Shown here: positions 61,663 to 64,000 of the stretch, piece by piece | Layout of the letters: every line of letters begins with the position of its first letter | How positions within the stretch are numbered: the stretch's first letter is position 1 | Origin: Mycobacteroides abscessus ATCC 19977 | Lineage (GTDB): Bacteria > Actinomycetota > Actinomycetes > Mycobacteriales > Mycobacteriaceae | Assembly: GCF_000069185.1 (NCBI RefSeq) | Contig: NC_010397.1 | Coordinates: forward strand, 1,674,001-1,738,000 | Direction of reading: 5' to 3' | Length of the DNA stretch: 64,000 bases | Notes under the pieces: model-generated | What the model saw: the letters and a program-made list of their open reading frames with translations, nothing else | Database searches by the model: none | What the model was told of the DNA's origin: nothing | Translations under genes and position numbers: made by a program

Positions 61663-62949
61663 ATGCGTAAAAAGGATGCCTACACCGATTCCGACCGTGA
61701 ACGCGTCGTCACCGAGTCACCCAAGACGGCGGCCGTCGTTGATATCCCGGCTGCTTCTTTGACGGAGTACCGGACCGATTTCGCGCGGGATCGGGCGCGT
61801 GTTCTGCACAGCGCCGCGTTCCGGCGGCTGGCCGACAAGACGCAGGTGGTGGGCCCGCGTGAGGGTGACACCCCGCGCACGCGGCTGACGCACTCGGTGG
61901 AGGTCGCGCAGATCGGCCGCGGTATCGCCACGGGGCTGGGCGCCGACCCGGATCTGGTCGATCTGGCCGGGCTGGCCCATGACATCGGCCATCCGCCGTA
62001 CGGACACAACGGCGAGCGTGCCCTCGATGAAGTGGCGGTGGATTGCGGCGGGTTCGAGGGCAACGCCCAGAACCTGCGCATCCTGACCCGGCTGGAGCCC
62101 AAAGTCGTTGATGCCGCAGGCAACAGCGCGGGCCTGAACCTCACGCGGGCCGCCCTGGACGCGGCCACCAAGTATCCGTGGCTGCGCCCACCGGGCGGCG
62201 GCAAGTTCGGCGCCTATGACGATGAAGTGGAGGCGCTGACCTGGGTGCGCGCCGGGGCGCCGCCGCGGCGGCGCTGCCTGGAAGCGCAGATCATGGACTG
62301 GTCGGACGACGTCGCCTACTCGGTGCACGATGTCGAGGACGGCGTCATCTCGGGTCGTATCGACCTGCGGGTGCTGGCGTCGCGGGGGGAGGCTCAGGTG
62401 CTCGCCGAGCTGGGGGTGCGGTCGTTCGGCGGCTTGCAGCAGGGCGCGCTGGAGGAGGCCGCCGCGCGGCTGGCCATGCTGCCGGTGGTCGCCGCCGTCG
62501 GCCCGTACGACGGAACGCTGAGCGCGTCGACGGACCTCAAGCGATTGACCAGCGAATTGGTGGGCCGGTTTGCCTCGGCGGCGATCGGTGCCACCCGCGA
62601 TGTGGCCGGCGCCGGGCCGCTGATCCGGTTCGAGGCCGAGCTGACCGTGCCCGAGGTGGTGGCCGCCGAGGTGGCGGTGCTGAAAATGCTTGCGCTGCAA
62701 TTCATCATGTCTGATCCGAAGCACATCGCGGTGCAGGCGCGTCAGCGTGAACGCATTCACCGGGTGGCGCGCTGGCTGGCCGAGGGGGCGCCGGCCACCC
62801 TGGACCCGGTGTTCTTGCCCGCCTTCGAGTCCGCGGCCGATGACGCGGCGCGCACCCGGGTGGTCGTCGACCAGATCGCGTCCTACACCGAGAGTCGTCT
62901 GGAGCGTGTCGACCGCGATAGCCTGGGTGTTCAGGCCAGCTGGGGGTAG
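61663..62949 (+). CDS. dgt: dGTP triphosphohydrolase Dgt
   Basis: 428 residues with HD-domain motifs [14 protein letters not shown] and [20 protein letters not shown]. It hydrolyses dNTPs to nucleoside and triphosphate. GTG 61654 is an alternative start 9 bp upstream; ATG 61663 gives [14 protein letters not shown]. Followed by dnaG as in M. tuberculosis Rv2344c-Rv2343c. Confidence 0.9.
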   Translation: MRKKDAYTDSDRERVVTESPKTAAVVDIPAASLTEYRTDFARDRARVLHSAAFRRLADKTQVVGPREGDTPRTRLTHSVEVAQIGRGIATGLGADPDLVDLAGLAHDIGHPPYGHNGERALDEVAVDCGGFEGNAQNLRILTRLEPKVVDAAGNSAGLNLTRAALDAATKYPWLRPPGGGKFGAYDDEVEALTWVRAGAPPRRRCLEAQIMDWSDDVAYSVHDVEDGVISGRIDLRVLASRGEAQVLAELGVRSFGGLQQGALEEAAARLAMLPVVAAVGPYDGTLSASTDLKRLTSELVGRFASAAIGATRDVAGAGPLIRFEAELTVPEVVAAEVAVLKMLALQFIMSDPKHIAVQARQRERIHRVARWLAEGAPATLDPVFLPAFESAADDAARTRVVVDQIASYTESRLERVDRDSLGVQASWG

Positions 62950-62969
62950 GGCGGCATAGACTGACCCAA

Positions 62970-64000
62970 ATGGCCGGACGTATTCCTGATCGCGACATCG
63001 CGGCGATCCGTGAGCGCACCCGGATCGAGGACATCGTCGGTGACTACGTCCAGCTGAAACGCGCGGGTGCGGACTCGCTCAAGGGGCTGTGCCCGTTCCA
63101 CGACGAGAAGTCCCCGTCGTTTCACGTACGGCCCAATCACGGGCACTTCCACTGCTTCGGCTGCGGCGAGGGCGGCGACGCCTACACCTTCATCCAGAAG
63201 ATCGAGCACATCACCTTTGTGGAGGCCGTCGAACGGCTGGCCGATCGCATCGGCTACACCATCAACTACGAGGGTGGCGGCACCGCGGCACAACGTGACC
63301 GCGGCACCCGGGCCCGGCTCGTCGCCGCCAATGCCGCCGCGCAGGAGTTCTACGCCGCCGCACTGGATTCCCCCGAGGCGGCCCCGGCGCGTCAATATCT
63401 GACCGAGCGCAACTTCGATGGTGCCGCCGCCAAACAATATGGTTGCGGCTTCGCGCCGTCCGGCTGGGACACCCTGACAAAGCATTTGATGCGCAAGGGC
63501 TTCGAATTCAAGGAGCTGGAGGCCGCGGGGCTGTCGCGGGAGGGGCGCCGCGGGCCGATGGACCGCTTCCACCGGCGGCTGCTGTGGCCGATCCGTGCCA
63601 GCAGCGGCGAGGTGATCGGCTTCGGCGCGCGCAAGATCTTCGACGACGACACCATGCCCGGCAAGTACGTCAACACCCCGGAAACCATGTTGTACAAGAA
63701 GTCGTCGGTGTTGTTCGGTCTGGATCTGGCCAAACGCGATATCGCCAAGGGCCATCAGGCCGTGGTTGTGGAGGGCTACACCGATGTGATGGCCATGCAC
63801 CTGGCCGGGGTGACCACGGCCGTGGCGTCCTGTGGCACCGCCTTCGGCGACGAGCATCTGTCGATGCTGCGGCGCCTGATGATGGACGACTCGTATTTCC
63901 GTGGCGAGCTCATCTACGTGTTCGACGGCGATGCCGCCGGTCAGGCCGCGGCGCTGAAAGCCTTTGAAGGCGAGCAGAACCTGGCAGGGCAGTCATTCGT
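62970..64000 (+). CDS. dnaG: DNA primase DnaG, N-terminal part (gene runs off the window)
   Basis: 343 residues are visible from ATG 62970 with no stop. Zinc-binding domain: LCPFHDEK and HFHCFGCGEGG. The RNA-polymerase/TOPRIM core follows: VVVEGYTDVMAMHLAG and YVFDGDAAGQAA with the metal-binding acidic residues. It makes primers for DNA replication. The DnaB-binding C-terminal domain lies beyond the window. Confidence 0.92.
   Translation, partial: MAGRIPDRDIAAIRERTRIEDIVGDYVQLKRAGADSLKGLCPFHDEKSPSFHVRPNHGHFHCFGCGEGGDAYTFIQKIEHITFVEAVERLADRIGYTINYEGGGTAAQRDRGTRARLVAANAAAQEFYAAALDSPEAAPARQYLTERNFDGAAAKQYGCGFAPSGWDTLTKHLMRKGFEFKELEAAGLSREGRRGPMDRFHRRLLWPIRASSGEVIGFGARKIFDDDTMPGKYVNTPETMLYKKSSVLFGLDLAKRDIAKGHQAVVVEGYTDVMAMHLAGVTTAVASCGTAFGDEHLSMLRRLMMDDSYFRGELIYVFDGDAAGQAAALKAFEGEQNLAGQSF

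Noticed and set aside
1..64000. tRNA, rRNA, CRISPR, prophage or insertion-sequence genes
   Set aside because: No GG-TTCGA-type tRNA arms in gaps, no rRNA, no regularly spaced repeats, and no transposase or integrase motifs were noticed; this was by eye, so small RNAs may be missed.

Overview
The window is high-GC actinobacterial DNA. Its gene order and protein signatures point to a rapidly growing mycobacterium, most likely of the Mycobacteroides abscessus/chelonae type; the species is inferred from memory of gene order, not from a search. The conserved backbone follows the M. tuberculosis H37Rv order Rv2402 to Rv2343c: trehalase, sulfate importer, sirA/cysH, hemW, an Rv2375-like gene, hrcA, dnaJ2, rsmE, phoH, ybeY, a CNNM protein, an Rv2365c-like gene, era, amidase, recO, uppS, an Rv2360c-like gene, zur/smtB, glyS, a TPM-domain protein, dgt and dnaG.

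Region by region. 1-1961: end of a GH15 trehalase and two paralogous secreted lipoproteins. 1951-6828 (minus): a five-gene, end-to-end overlapping operon with His/Met-rich, YtkA/FixH-like envelope proteins, a multi-pass membrane protein and an FAD monooxygenase. 6876-11338: two very small membrane proteins, then the sulfate importer subI-cysT-cysW-cysA, preceded by a 26-codon leaderless ORF ending in a Cys-Cys pair. 11426-17522: a small unknown gene, a 50-residue His-rich protein, and the minus-strand assimilatory operon sirA-cysH-cysD-cysN-chelatase, again preceded by a polycysteine leader ORF. Together these two operons take sulfate from uptake to sulfide and siroheme. 17672-31105: housekeeping genes, interrupted by a DUF559-like gene enclosed in a 60-bp inverted repeat. 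31102-31916: the zinc regulators zur and smtB.

32322-54843 is the striking part. One unbroken run of 22 same-strand genes, nearly all joined by 4-bp stop/start overlaps, lies between smtB and glyS, which are neighbours in M. tuberculosis. It starts at a textbook promoter (TTGACA, 17 bp, TACGTT) whose start point is covered by a near-perfect Fur/Zur-type palindrome. The first half encodes an apparent lipid-amine pathway: a FAAL ligase, an acyl carrier protein, a desaturase, a diaminobutyrate-type aminotransferase, a diaminobutyrate-type decarboxylase, two GNAT/FeeM-like acyltransferases, an NAD(P) epimerase/reductase, a SRPBCC protein, a His-rich membrane protein, a lipoprotein and an ABC-2 exporter. 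The second half, coupled by an ATGA overlap, is a complete YrbE/Mce lipid transporter plus a ferritin-like protein. My inference is a make-export-reimport system for an acylated diamine or diamino acid, possibly a metal-binding lipid under zinc control.

54946-64000: glyS, a class III aminotransferase, an ACC deaminase with a GntR-family regulator next to a perfect 14-bp palindrome, a large TPM-domain membrane protein, dgt, and the 5' part of dnaG. I saw no rRNA, tRNA, CRISPR, transposase or integrase.
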